A stretch of 64,000 nucleotides of DNA from Amblyomma americanum (taxonomy: Eukaryota; Arthropoda; Arachnida; Ixodida; Ixodidae): positions 64,655,149 to 64,719,148 of the forward strand of contig NC_135505.1 in NCBI RefSeq assembly GCF_052857255.1, in the 5' to 3' direction. Made by a program: the position numbers and the translations under genes. Below the pieces are notes generated by a model. That model was given only the letters and a program-made list of their open reading frames with translations, made no database searches and was not told where the DNA came from. Shown here one piece after another: positions 52,629-63,887 of the stretch (its first letter is position 1; every line of letters begins with the position of its first letter).

Positions 52629-55600
52629 TTAGGAACCTGCGAACAATACAAGAGACACTTGACTGAAATTTTGGTTGTAATAAAGCCTGTTTGGTTGCTG
52701 TCTTTGCCGGGTGGATCGCCTAGGCACCGGTTGCGTAGGCAGCGTTGTTGGCTGCGATGCACCTGGGGTTGCTTGGGAGATGTCTTTGCCGTCGGAGTAG
52801 TCTTCTGAAACGTCACTTCGGAACGACTGACGTGTGGCTAGAAGATGTCGGTTGCATCGAAGTAAGTGGTTGTTCTCTGTAAGCACACGATATGGCCTCG
52901 GCGCTACTAGGTTCATGACTCGTGTCTTGCGATCCCAGACTTCCCCACTTATTCGCAACACTCCATCTTTCTTCAATTCGAGCAGAGGTTTCCCTTTAGA
53001 AGACCTTTGGTGGCGTCGGTGGCGCATAACCAACTGTCAACTGAGGTCAGGCTCGATGTCCGGAAGCAGGGAGCGCAACTTCCTGCCCTAGTTCTCCGGG
53101 GGCCGGCCCTCATCCAGTGGAGTTGCGCGATAGCCGACCAGACCCAACCAGAAGTCCTCCTTTTCACCTGTTTCCTTCATGATTATTTTCATGAGTTGTA
53201 CTCTTTTTTCGGCGAGACCATTGGACCGTGGGAATCTCGGGCTCGAGGTCACATGCTTGAAGTCATATCTGGATGCGAACAAAGCAAACTCATAATATGA
53301 AAACTGTGGACCAATGTCTGTACAAACTTCTAATGGAATCTCATATCTTGCAAAAACTGAGCTAAGTTTACCTATAACAGTGCCTGACGTTGTGTCCTCA
53401 TGTTTTTTTACTCCAGCAAAATTTGAAAAAGCATCAAACAGACACAAGTAGGACCTCCCGTCATACATAAATATGTCAACATCGACTTTGTACCACGCAT
53501 GGTCTGGCGTTGGCCCGAGCACCAATGGTTCGTTTTCTTGCTTGTATGCGTATTCTTAACACTCTGCGCAACCCTTAACCATATTTTCAATGTCCCCGTT
53601 CAATCCAGGCCAGAATACTAAGCGACGGGCTCTTGCCTTGCACTTATTTATGCCTAAGTGATCCTCATGAATGCGACGGAGGTTTTCCGCTCTCATGGTC
53701 TTCGGGATGACGACTTTGTTCCTTTCATCACTATTCCGCGAACTTCTAATAGCTCTGGGCAGAATGGTTTCATCCATCCTTTAAATACTCCATTCCTTAA
53801 GCAGCGCAACACAGTTTGCAAGTCAGGATCATTGGCGGTTGTTGCAGCCAGTCGATCATTTTCTTGCTTACCAGCTCTGAAGTGACTCCAACGGCATGAA
53901 CATCGACGTCATCCGTGAAGTCAACCGCGGCGCTAGGCCCGACCGGCGACGATCTGGATAGCATATCGACGAGGAACAGTTGTTTCCCTGGGACACAGCA
54001 GAGGACGTAATCATATCTGAGTAAACGCTGAAAAAAACGCAGTAGTAGTGGTGGCATTTCCCCAAGCTTTAGAAGCGATAGCTATCAGTGGTTTGTGGTC
54101 ACTTTCGACGAAGAACTTGCGGCCGTAAACAAAGTGAAAATATTTCTCGCACTCGAAAGTGATGGTCACTTTCTTTTTCTCGATTTGTGCGTATCGTTGC
54201 TCTGCCGCCGTCATTGTGCGCTATGCCTAGGCTACCGGCCGCTAATTGCCGCCTTCACTCTGAAGGAGGGCCGAACCGATCCCATTCTTTGAAGCATCAG
54301 AAACGACCTTGGCTTTTCTTGCCAGATCAAAAATGGTGGCTAGTAAAGGCGCACTGCTCAGTATGCTGCAGGCAGCTTGTCATTCCTTGGAGTGGTTTTC
54401 AGACCATTCAAAGAACGTGTCCTTATTTTTTAGGCTTCGTAGACACGTCGTTCTCTCGGCCAGATGGGGTATGTACTTCCCAAAGTAGTTGAGTACGCCA
54501 AGCATTATGTGGACTCCTGCTTTGTCCGTTGGCAGCCGCATTTTGCTTAATGATGCAGTCATTGCGGGATTAGGTCTTATTCCGTGCTGGTTTATGACGT
54601 CTCCCAAAGAGTCAATTTTGGAGACCCCAAATTTGCACTTCACAGGATAAAGCGTTAGGCCGGCTTTCTTGGCTAACCAATGCTGTGCGGAGCCTGGCAT
54701 TGTGCTCTTCCCTTGTGCTCCCACAAATCAATATATCATCGATATAGATTCGGACACCCGCAGCTTGGTCAAATATTTCATTCATAGTTCTTTGAAAAAC
54801 CTCAGGCGGGGAAGCGTTTCCGAAGGGAAGTCTCAAAAACCGGTAGCGCCCGAAGGGCGCGCCAATTTGTCAGATTCTTGATGTAGCTTCATCTAACGGG
54901 ATTTCATGAAAGCCCGAGTACGCATCGAGGCGAGAGAACAACTTTCGCCCCAGCTAGCTCAGCCCCAATGTCTTCTCTTTTTGGCATTTGATAATACTCT
55001 TGCTTTAAGTGCTCGTTTATGCGCCTGGGTTCAATGCACACGCGCATTTTGCCATCATTTTTCCTTGCTGCAACAAACGGGCTCACCCAGTCCGTCGGCT
55101 CGCTGATTTTGGTCACGATGCCTGCCCGTTCCATGCGGTCTAGTTCTTCTCGAAGGGGCTCTAGCAACGCCAAGGGCACCCGTCGCACCGGCTGGACCAC
55201 CGGTGTTGCATCCTCTCGCAGGACCATGTGGTACTGGCGTTCCAGGCAACCAATTCCCTGACACAGCTCGTGAAATTCTCCCACCACTTGGTCAGTGCTG
55301 TTCGTGTTTACAACGTTCACGAAACGCGACACCAGTCCTAAAGCTTCGCTCGCCGCCAGTCCCAGGATGGCCTGGTTGTCCTTCTTAACTATGAAGGAGT
55401 CGAAGCAGGCGCTTCGGTCATTCACGACCACTTGCAGTTTAGAGACGTCGATATGCTTGACAAAATTGCCGCTGTACAATCGCAGGACGCAGGGACTTTC
55501 CCTGAAATCAGACTTCGCTTTCAACCTCTGAAAAACTGAGTACGGCAACATATTCGCTTGTGAGATTGTGCCTACCTTCAGGGACACGAGTTGGAAAGCC

Positions 55601-55640
55601 ACACTCGCGTTGACGACCCAGTCCTCTTTGATACCGACGC
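52629..55640 (-). pseudogene. Second Gypsy pol: protease, RT, RNase H, integrase, broken
   Basis: On the minus strand: protease region (FDILDVSVGIKEDWVVNASV-like, about 55650; VVNDRSACFDSFIVKK), RT fingers (MERAGIVTKISEPTDWVSPF, RVCIEPRRINEHLKQ), palm (MRLPFGNASPPEVFQRTM, catalytic IYIDDILICG, Y-I-D-D at about 54753-54742), thumb (ITSQHGIRPNP-like, MLGVLNYFGKYIPHL), RNase H (CEKYFHFVYGRKFFVESDHK; AVSQGNNCSS), integrase HHCC (HEDHLGINKCKARARRLVFW, GCAEC), a TAA at about 53554-53556, then the core with VDIFMYDGRSYLCLFDAF, CTDIGPQF and NGLAEKRVQ. All three D, D, E residues are visible. The C-terminal tail ends at 52629. There are at least five frame breaks. Confidence 0.86.
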
Positions 55641-55661
55641 TGACGTCGAGGATGTCGAAAG

Positions 55662-56478
55662 TTACTTGTTAATCGTTACTTCGTTTATTTGAGGCCGTTT
55701 CTTGCAACAAACAAAAAAATGATTAGCGCCATGGCACTTGAAACACGTTGTGCAGAATGCTGGACATTTACTGCGTTCATGGAAGCGGTTGCACCGAAAA
55801 CATACGAATTGCCTTTGTGTTTTAATCGGTGCCACTTCCTTTTCAAGTCGAGCGCCGTCTTGATCCGAACATTCAGCACATTCTTCACAAGCTGCACATT
55901 TCGACTGCCCACGCATTTTAATCGGTGCAACTTCCTTTGTCGCTTGACCCAAAGCATAGCTTTGCTCGGCACACAGCTCTTCCGCTTTTCAAATTTATTC
56001 CGTTTTGAGTAGCGTGAGGTCCTTACGTTCAACACCTTTTCCCGCAATTTTGAGTTGATTGGGCCAAAGACAATCTGGTCCCTGACCATGGTGTCACTCA
56101 AGGTTCCAAAGTTGCAGCTTCGTGCTAGCTTTCTCAAATCCCATGCGAAAGGCTCGAAAGGCTCCCCTTCAGCTTGCGTTCTCGAGCGGAAAACATACTG
56201 TTCGTACGTTTCTTCTGTTGCTGTCGGCAGTACTCATCAAACTTCTTTGCAACTGTTCCATAATATTCTTTGCTTTCTGTCTCCAGATACGAAAAACACT
56301 CCAGGGCGTCCTCCCCGGTTACGGTGAGCAGGAGTGCGGTCTTCGCTGCAGGCGTCCTTGATTCTTTTGGCGACTCCGTTGCCTGCAGGAACAGCTCGAA
56401 CCGTTGCTTGAACAGGCTCCAGTTGTTCGCAGTGCTGCCAGAGAACACAAGGGGATGAGGTGGCTTCACTAAAATCAT
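55662..56478 (-). pseudogene. Second Gypsy gag with zinc knuckles, frameshifted
   Basis: The start is the ATG at 56478 (MILVKPPHPLVFSGSTANNW), followed by a capsid-like segment (FKQRFELFLQATESPKESRT, LLLTVTGEDALECFSYL) and, after a frameshift at about 56140, RKLARSCNFGTLSDTMVRDQ and IVFGPINSKLREKVL. The nucleocapsid end has CFRCNRFHERSKC and CTTCFKCHGANHFFVC knuckles. The start follows the primer-binding site by about 70 bp, a usual short leader. The short Cys-rich repeat (CAACEECAEC) before the knuckles is unusual. Confidence 0.82.
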
Positions 56479-56546
56479 TGTGCCAGCACCCTCGACGCCC
56501 GTTCTGACGGCACGCTAACACACACGCAAAAGAACTTCTGACACCA

Positions 56547-56723
56547 TGTTCCGGCATCCAGCAATGAAAATGCAGCGTGGAAGCAACAAGAAGAAGAACG
56601 TTTATTCGTGACCGCTTGCCGATTATATAGCGCAGGAGACTGCCTGATAACAGCCGAGCAATACCGTGGTCATGCGAGGGAGGGAGCCCGCGCAAAGAAC
56701 GCATGCGCAACTGATACGATACA
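56547..56723 (-). repeat. 5' LTR of the second Gypsy element
   Basis: 177 bp, about 90% similar to the 3' LTR by eye. Length differences come from short indels near its middle. The primer-binding site lies directly next to it at 56546 and below. Confidence 0.87.
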
Positions 56724-57730
56724 CGAGGCCTTCAGGCAGATCGGAATCTACCACGAAGCGCCAAGGGTGTGCTCCACAAGTCAAGCTGCTTGCGCGGGCG
56801 TCCTTTATATCATTGCTTCTCGTCCTACGCAAGCGTGAGTGAATTAAGTGCAAAGACTGGAGTGTCGAAATCGATGGCATGGAGGACAATGAAGAGCGCA
56901 GGCCTCCGGCCATAGCACATCCATCTGCATCAACAGATTGACGATCAAGACTTACAAAACTATCTGGACTTTTCGAACTGGATGCTCATCAATGCGGACG
57001 AAGGCGCGGATCTTGTGTATAAGGCTATTTGGACTGACGCGGCAAATTTCTCGAGGAATGCGCAAGTGAAACATCGTAAAGCACACTAGTGGAGTGAAGC
57101 AAATCCCCATTGGCTTATTGGGTCCCACAATCAGTACCAGTGGTCTTTTAACGGGTGGTGGGGTATTTACGAAGGAACCCTAATCGGCTGTGTATTTATG
57201 ACGGATGGCTTACAGGACAGCGATATGTTTGTGATATCTTCGAAGGAACAGCAGATACACTATCCTGCGACCTGCCCCTAGCACGGCTCCCAGATGTGTG
57301 GTACCAGCACGACGGGGTTCCTCCGCACAGCTACAGTTAAGCCTAAGCGTGGCTTCATCGCTCCTGAGCTTCTCCAACCACTGGATTCGTCGCCACGGGC
57401 CTGTGGCGTGGCCAGCTCGATCCCTAGACCTGACACCTTTGGATTTTTTTATGGGGATACATCAAGGACCGGGCGTTCGACACAAAGACCACAACGTCTG
57501 AAGCGCTGAAGACGAAGATGACAGAAGTTTGTCGTCATATTCCTCAAAGCATGCTGAAGGCTGCGTCCACAAGTGTGATAAAGAGGTGTCAGAACTGCAT
57601 AGTTGTCGATGGCAGATTGATCGATCAAATACTGAATTTGAGCACAGTGGGTCTAGACGAGAATCCGGTAGTTCCGTTAAATTATAGTTACCAATCTTCG
57701 CAGCTTTTCCTTCCTAACTGGGAATAAAGC
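56724..57730 (+). pseudogene. mariner-like transposase, catalytic part, after the Gypsy insertion
   Basis: The plus strand continues the interrupted N-terminus (AFRQIGIYHEAPR), then, in shifting frames, DDQDLQNYLDFSNWMLINAD (56940-57000), KAIWTDAANFSRNAQV with the first catalytic Asp, NPHWLIGSHNQYQWSFNGWW and GIYEGTLIGCVFM, WYQHDGVPPHS with the second Asp, and GPVAWPARSLDLTPLDFF with the third. Spacing of the second and third acids is close to 37 residues in homologues, so a D-D-D mariner type is likely. At least four frame breaks occur. Confidence 0.82.
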
Positions 57731-57743
57731 TTTTGCTTTAGCC

Positions 57744-58188
57744 GGCTGTCCATGGCCTGTCTCTGGCTTGTCATAGACTGCGGCGCTGATTTTCCACGCG
57801 CCGCTGCGGAAAGTGCTGACGCATTGTCAATCCGCTGCTAAAAGCAGCGGTACTTCGCCATGGCCAGCGAGCACGCTCCGTTTGCTCGAAATGCCGTTGA
57901 GAGCGCTGCAATATGGTAGCACACGAGTGAGGTCACTTGGTGTGTTTTCATATTTCGGGGGCTTTTTTTAGACCCCAGAAAACGGACCCCGTAAGAAATA
58001 CGATGGTACAATAAACTTAAATGAATGCTTAAAATTTGTGCATTTCATCCTAATTATGTAATTAAGCTTAATATAAAAAAGGTTCTGAGCAGCGCCACAT
58101 GATGGCAAACAATGTATCGTTGGTCTTAGCCAGCTGAGGTTTCCCGCTTTTTTTAAATCCTTGGTTCAATTTACGTGAAACACCCTGT
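57744..58188 (-). repeat. Right terminal inverted repeat of the mariner-like element
   Basis: Reverse complement of the left arm, about 445 bp with indels. The outer end is CCCTG next to TA. Confidence 0.85.
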
Positions 58189-58190
58189 AC

Positions 58191-59255
58191 ATGCATGCGC
58201 AGAGATGCATCGATTGGTGTTCTTGTGAAGGCTTTTAATAAAAGACATTTGAATCAATCAAGCGTTTGTCAAACCATATCCGCTTTTACATTGCGCAGAA
58301 CGCAATGAAAACCATACGCTCTTGTATCGCGCTCAACTAACACCTCGCTAAACACGTTCAGCACATGCATATATGCGCGCGTCTGAGCGCGTACTCGGAG
58401 CTACAATCTGCGGCCGCCCTCATGAAAGGTCTCCAAATCTATTGCAATATCAGCCGGGCGCGCAAATAAAAGCCAAAATATTTTGTGAATAACAACTATA
58501 TATGATCGTGATATGAAGCGAGCATTTACATTTGCGAGGGGGTGAGATGATCAAACTGCGAGCACGCACCTACGCAAAACAAATAGGTAAACAGCGAGAA
58601 TTATCGCAATAGGCGCCATTGCAGGCGACACAGACGATATGCACCCTGGTCTAGTCGAAACAAGTGCCTACATCGCGCAATACATCGCTTGAAGAACCGC
58701 GGTCCTTCTAGTCCATATAAAGTAGGCCGCGGGCACTTGCGCTACCATACCACCTCTCCGTCGTCTGCTAGTTGCCCGAGCGCTGCCAGCACAAAATCGC
58801 CCTCGCGACTCTGCCTGCCCGCTAACAGCCCGAAACCGCCAAGAAAGAGAAAAACGAATGCGTTCTTGGTAGCCACCGGAAGTGCGTGGAGCTGCCAGAG
58901 GCGCATAATCGAAGAAGCCCATTATTGTTATCGAGTGCAAGTGCAGCCCGAATGTGTCAGCAGCGTTCCGGAGCAGCAACGGCGCGCAGAGGCTCACTCT
59001 CGACAACTGATCAGTGGCGGCTCGGAGCGAGATAGCCTGCATGCTTGCAGGTAAGGGAGAACGCGCATGCGCCGAGCGCTTGTCTCGTCACCAGGTGCGT
59101 CAACACGAGAGCACGCAGCAGTGCCCTGCGCGGTGCGCTGCAACCAGGCGGGACGGTCGAGAGACTTGTCCCTAATCGTACATTTGCCGGAACACTAGGT
59201 GTACGCATCGGAAAGCGCAAATTTGGCAGTTAAGTACATTTTAATGGACAAAATT
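58191..59255. other. Unassigned, with a candidate promoter
   Basis: No transposon recognised. It contains the promoter/first-exon candidate at 58716-59050. The rest shows no feature. Confidence 0.45.
58716..59050 (+). promoter_or_regulatory. Candidate TATA promoter and first exon
   Basis: TATAAAG at 58716-58722 is followed by a GC-rich, stop-poor stretch, and then CTTGCAG|GTAAGG at 59044-59056, a good splice-donor match. A frame stays open from 58689 to the donor but has no ATG, so a coding start here is not supported. It could be a non-coding first exon of a tick gene. The evidence is only these two short motifs. Confidence 0.25.
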
Positions 59256-59762
59256 CATTCATTCATATTTATTCGACATCTTTACCGAGGTCTGGAGCAC
59301 AGACAAAAAGCTGAAGAAGACAGCTTGACGGGGTCTGTGCCCCTTAACAATTCATGTTCGTACCGACATGTATAAATGAAAGTTGGCAACGTCAGTTGCA
59401 AATTTATAATTCAGAACTTAGATTCACGACTGAAAACTAAACGAACAAGTCTCTTATTATTTATCTGAGGAGAAAAAATTCACAACATACTAGACAAAAA
59501 TATTCTGGGTAATGATACAACGTAGATACAAGGATAATGGCTGAGTAAAACAAAGGATGACAGCAAGGAAGCACAGGTGGATACAGGATAACAATGCCAA
59601 CAATCTGGAAGTTAGACAAAAAAATAGAAAGTGACATGTTGATGGAAGTCGTAAAATCTGTTGGAAGAGACGTAGTCTTTCTTCTACGTTTTCTTTTAGC
59701 TTACAGATATTTTTTTTTCATAGATTACGAATATGTAGTAGGGACGGTAATCTCACGCGTAA

Positions 59763-62480
59763 TTACTGAGTGGCGTAGTTGGTGCGCACTGATGAAATGT
59801 GCCATATTTCATGGTGACGTGTTTCAAAAACATTATCATTTCTCATCAGGTTCGATAATGTTGCAATGATATTATTTCCTTGCCTTCTTGTTTTAAAGTA
59901 TCGCTTTAGTAATGTGTCATTATACAGAAAGCGGACTGGACGGATTTTCAGACTATCAGAGAGGGGTTCTGTATGAGCGTCATATGAGGAGATGGGAATG
60001 ATGTGCACTGCCTTTTTCTGCAGTAACAACAGCGTGTTCATGTTAGAGGTAGTGGTGGTCCCCCAAATTAGATGACAATAGCTAATGTGCAAAAGAGTGA
60101 GTAAGTTATAAGTAACTAATTTTATTCTGTCGTCAAAACGAACGTAATTTTGTTATTACTCCAACCACTTTGACAATTTTGTTAGCCATCATGTCCACAT
60201 GCGAATTCCAACACAAATGTTCCTCGAGTATGACCCCAAGACTTTTGTAGGAATGGACGATGTCAATAACTGATCTTCCGATCTTTATATTATCAGTAAC
60301 AGACACGTCGTCATTTTTTTTTCTCTGAAGAGAATGGCTTTAGTTTTAGTAGTGTTGATTGTTAATGAGTTTACAGAGCTCTATTTCTACAATTTTGACA
60401 TTGTAAGGTTTGTTCGGTCGAATAACCCCATCCGTGTAGGTGAAGTAAAAAATATGATGGTATCATCGGCGTAAATAACAAATGTAGCTGTATCATCAAT
60501 AGATGCTATGCCGTTAATATAGATATTAAACAGCAACTGGCCGAGGATACTCCCTTGAGGCACCCCGCTAATAATTGGCCTAGTTTCAGATATGTGAGTA
60601 ATAATGTGCACTATTTGTTGGTGATACTGGAGATAACTTTTCACTAAACTTAGGAATACCCTAGAAATCCGTTGATTGCAAGTTTCTCTAGTAATGTAGT
60701 ATAATTTATGCGGTCGAAGGCCTGTGAGAAATCAATAAATACGCCTAGAGTTTGTAATTTGCTTTCTATTGCATGCAAAATGAGTTCTTTTTGAGTTAGG
60801 AGTACTAATTCAGTTTAAAGTCTCTTTCTAAATCCGAACTTAGATTTAGGTAGTATGTTATGCTTTTCAGAAAATTCAGTCATCCTGTTGTTAATTCATT
60901 TTTCTAATTCCTTTGAAAAAGCTGGAAGAATAGAAATCAGTCTGTAATTGATTAGGCTATGTTCATCGCCGCCTTTGTAACGAACGCTCACTTTTGCTAT
61001 CTGCATACCTTTAGGGAATATGCCATGTGCAAAGGAGAGGTTTTACACATGCTGAAGGATGAGACTGATAATGTCTATGACGTGTTTTACGGGGCACATC
61101 TGTAAGTCATCCGAGTCGCATGATTTGCTGTTGTTGAAGGTGAGAAACGTGTCGCAAATTTCTTCAGAGTTAGTTGGTTTTAAAAATGCTCTGTCACGGG
61201 AGGAATCTGTAATGTTGTTTAAGCTGCGTGAATCATGGGAATCTGCCACGAGGGTGGCGAAGAATTTGTTGAATGCATTAGCCAGTGATGATCCTGATGT
61301 TGGTGTCCCATTTAACACGAAGCCTTCTAGGTTCTGTGAATTTCGGCCGTCGCGGCCAAGAACCATATAATGTATTCGCCATGCAACGTCACTACGTTTC
61401 ATAACTTCAGTGTTAAAAAAATTGTGACGATAATTTCTTTTGCTTTGTCTTAAAAAGTTTGTCACTTAGTTTCTCAAAGCCTTGAAAGCGCGCAAGTTTT
61501 CAGGATATTTTGTTTCAATAAAACGTTTGAAAAGAGCGTCCTTCTGTTTAATTAATTTTACAGAATGGTTTGTTATTCATGGTTTACGAGGCTTTTTTAT
61601 GTTTGTTGCCTTGCGGCAAAAATTTTGTTATAAGCTACCTTAAATAATGACAGAAAAGTGTCGTAAGAAGTGTCCGGGTGCTATTCGTTGTAGACGTCTC
61701 CCCACCTAATTTGAGATAATTCATTGCGAAACTGTTCCAGAGTAAATGGGTTGATATGCTAACATGTTATGTCACGCGTTGCCTGGAATGATTGTTGCGT
61801 TAATTTGTGGTCGGTAATGAGAAATGTTGGCAAGTGATCGCTGATGTGGGCGCCAATGGGGCCAGAATGATGTTTCCCATTGTGTATATTTGTTAAAAAT
61901 ACATCTAATAATATTTCAGTATCGTCATGAATTCGGGTGGGCCTATTAATGGTGTTAATACAGCTGTTGGCATCGAGTATTGTAATGAAGTCTGATCCAG
62001 CTTTTGAGGCATGAAGCATATCGATATTAATATCGCCTCCTAATACACGGTAGTAATTGTTGTATTTAACCCATTCCAAAAAATTATCAAAAAATGAAAG
62101 AAAGTTTAGTATATTGCCAGAAGGCGAGCAGTACAGAACGGTAAAGATGTTTGTGGAAGAAACAATGTGAAGATTTCGAAATCTTCAGTTGTTTGTGTGC
62201 ATTTTTCAATTATTTCTGCGTATAAGGCCTTTTTTGTGATGAGCAGTACACCGCCTCCTCTACTAGAAGGACGGTTAAGATAATGGCTGTTACACTCTGA
62301 CTACTTAAAAACTTCATTTTCTTATTGGTACCAAGCTTCAGAAAGCATGATAACATCAAAAGAAAAACCAAAGGAAGAAAGCGAGGCATACAGATCGTCC
62401 TCCTTATTTCGAGCGGATCGAGCGTTAATGTGAAAAAATTAGCACTGTTTAGTATTATTTGTCCGATGCAGTTTTGTTAC
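59763..62480 (-). pseudogene. LINE-3 ORF2: endonuclease-reverse transcriptase, broken
   Basis: Endonuclease (about 62480-61759): YYRVLGGDINIDMLHASKAG (metal-binding D-I-N), INRPTRIHDDTEILLDVFLT and GAHISDHLPTFLIT with the catalytic S-D-H. Linker (61465-61043): NFLRQSKRNYRHNFFN and GSSLANAFNKFFATLV. RT: a stop-ridden finger region near 60960 (motif INYRLISIL-like), ISGVPQGSILGQLLFNIYIN (60590-60531), then TFVIYADDTIIFFTS (catalytic Y-A-D-D, about 60480-60469). C-terminal region 60092-59763. Breaks lie between each block. Confidence 0.83.
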
Positions 62481-62642
62481 CTCATCTGGTGTTAACAAGC
62501 AGCTAGGCGTGACTGTCAAACAGCAAAAGTGGCTGAGGGGCATCTTTCAGCCTTATTGAATCTTTTCTAAATCGTCGGCACAGGTTACGCGAAGCACACG
62601 TGACGTATCCGTCTTCCTGGCAAGAATTTTTCCGTCTTTTGT

Positions 62643-63299
62643 CTACGCGTATTTCCACCCCTTATTCTTTTTTCGAGCGACAGTCCTGCTGAGCAGTTCT
62701 TTCAGAGCCATACACAAGTGTTCATTGACATAGACCAGAGAATCACCAGAGAACCCAAGGTTTGAATGGCTGACCGGAGTCTTCCGAGCTTCCTCAAGGA
62801 CAGTGCTGCGCTGTCCACGTGTGCGAAATTGCACAACAACATTCGGACAGCCGCCATTCTTCTTGGGCACACGATGGCAAACATCTGTCATCCTCACTGA
62901 TTGGCTCCTGGACGACGTCTCCCAGCTGCTTTAACACATCTGGGAGGCTTTCGTCCTCCACCAGCGGAATACCTTTGAGCTCAATGTTACGGTTCCTCGA
63001 GTACTGCTTTATATTCGTAAGCCTTTGCTCTGAATCCATAGCTAATTTTCTAAGCTGACTGCACTCCTGAGACAAAGCGGCGTTTTCTTTTTTAGCGACA
63101 CACTTTCTTTGCCAATCTTTGAACAGCGCTTGGCCATTGCATCAAATTGCTCACTGAAAAAGTCGATTGACGACTTCAGTTCTTTGAACTCCTTTCTTAG
63201 TTCTTTCTCGATTGTACTTTTCATGTCGGGCATTTCTTGCCTAAACTCTTTTAGCGCTTTTCTGATATCCGGCGACATATCAGCAATGGACTCAAACAC
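62643..63299 (-). pseudogene. LINE-3 ORF1: coiled-coil RNA-binding protein, frameshifted
   Basis: The N-terminal coiled coil (DIRKALKEFRQEMPDMKSTI, EKELRKEFKELKSSIDFFSE; 63260-63140) leads to SQLRKLAMDSEQRLTNIKQY, then SRNRNIELKGIPLVEDESLP (the NVEI/G-I-P signature of L1-type ORF1) and VLKQLGDVV, then after a frameshift GGCPNVVVQFRTRGQRSTVL and the C-terminal VNEHLCMALKELLSRTVARK. The frame is kept only in pieces. No 2A motif is visible upstream in this copy. Confidence 0.78.
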
Positions 63300-63361
63300 T
63301 TGGCAGTAGCAGTAGCAACCGACTACAACATTGCGTAGTCACCAGCAAAAAGCGTAATCAC

Positions 63362-63660
63362 CAACCTAGGTTTAGAAGTGAAGAGCGTCACAGTTGTGTC
63401 GGTTGGCGCTGCCGCTGCCAAAATGAGACCAGATGCAGGCTGGGCCAGCTTTTACAGGTGACGGTCCGAGCAGGCTGCCACGTCAGCAACCAAGTGGGCT
63501 GCCCACGTGCCGCGACACGGCGATTCAGTAGCGTGGAAATGTAGTAGCGACCTTGCGACGAACAGTCAGGAGGACGGCTAGAGGAATTCCAATTTCGGTA
63601 GAAACCTGGGTTTAGAAATGAGGAGCTTCACAGTTGTGTCGGTTGCCGCTGCCAAAATTG
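63362..63660 (-). repeat. 60-bp direct repeat, 240 bp apart, upstream of LINE-3 ORF1
   Basis: Positions 63362-63426 and 63602-63660 share CACAGTTGTGTCGGTTG and GCTGCCAAAAT with nearby matching sequence, in direct orientation with a 240-bp offset. The DNA in between does not obviously repeat. It lies just 5' of LINE-3 ORF1, where LINE-1 has its 276-bp array. It may be the remains of a monomer pair. Confidence 0.65.
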
Positions 63661-63887
63661 TAGGCAACACGGCTTGCGTATCACCAAGAACAACATAAAC
63701 ACCAGATGTATATCACAGCGAAGAATACCGAACGCTGCAGAATCAGCCACGATGAATATTGTTAACAGCCAGCAGTTCAGCAGACATGAGCAAAATTACC
63801 CGCTTCCCGTGGCGAATAGAAACAAGGCCGGGATACGGCATCAGCAAACATAAAACCAGTAAAAACTAAGATCAGAAAGCCTGAATG
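63661..63887. other. Unassigned spacer
   Basis: No recognisable feature. Confidence 0.5.

Larger units (their letters stand above)
52441..56723 (-). mobile_element. Ty3/Gypsy LTR retrotransposon, complete outline, inside mariner transposase
   Basis: LTRs at 52441-52610 and 56547-56723 in the same orientation, both TG...CA. A 5-bp target duplication with one mismatch flanks it (CAAGG before 52441, CGAGG after 56723). On the minus strand after the 5' LTR is a primer-binding site TGGTGTCAGAAGT, complementary to a tRNA-Leu 3' end (from memory), then gag with zinc knuckles, protease-RT-RNase H-integrase, and a purine-rich tract (ACCGAGGGAGT) before the 3' LTR. The order is normal. Frameshifts and stops disable it. 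Confidence 0.88.
51609..58188 (+). mobile_element. mariner-like DNA transposon with long inverted repeats, split by a Gypsy element
   Basis: Left end CAGGATGTTTCACGT; right end ACGTGAAACACCCTG followed by TA (58189-58190). The left TA appears mutated to CA. Terminal inverted repeats are about 0.45-0.5 kb. The plus-strand transposase lies between, interrupted by a full Gypsy element (52441-56723). Without the Gypsy the transposon is about 2.3 kb. Element ends and transposase both point to the mariner/IS630 group. Confidence 0.85.
59256..63305 (-). mobile_element. CR1/L2-like LINE (LINE-3), decayed
   Basis: This third two-ORF LINE on the minus strand has ORF1, endonuclease, linker, RT and a C-terminal region in order. 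Its 3' end is marked by AATAAATATGAATGAATGAA at about 59256-59275. Its C-terminal motif (HISYCHLIWGTTTTSNMNTL) resembles the old LINE at 7.7-10.4 kb (YPHLNCCLLVWGTP), so both probably belong to one lineage, distinct from LINE-1 and LINE-2. Many frame breaks. Confidence 0.8.

Noticed and set aside
58689..59054. Protein-coding gene of 121 codons
   Set aside because: The frame lacks an ATG and its stop lies inside a splice-donor-like sequence; I keep only the weak promoter/exon suggestion.
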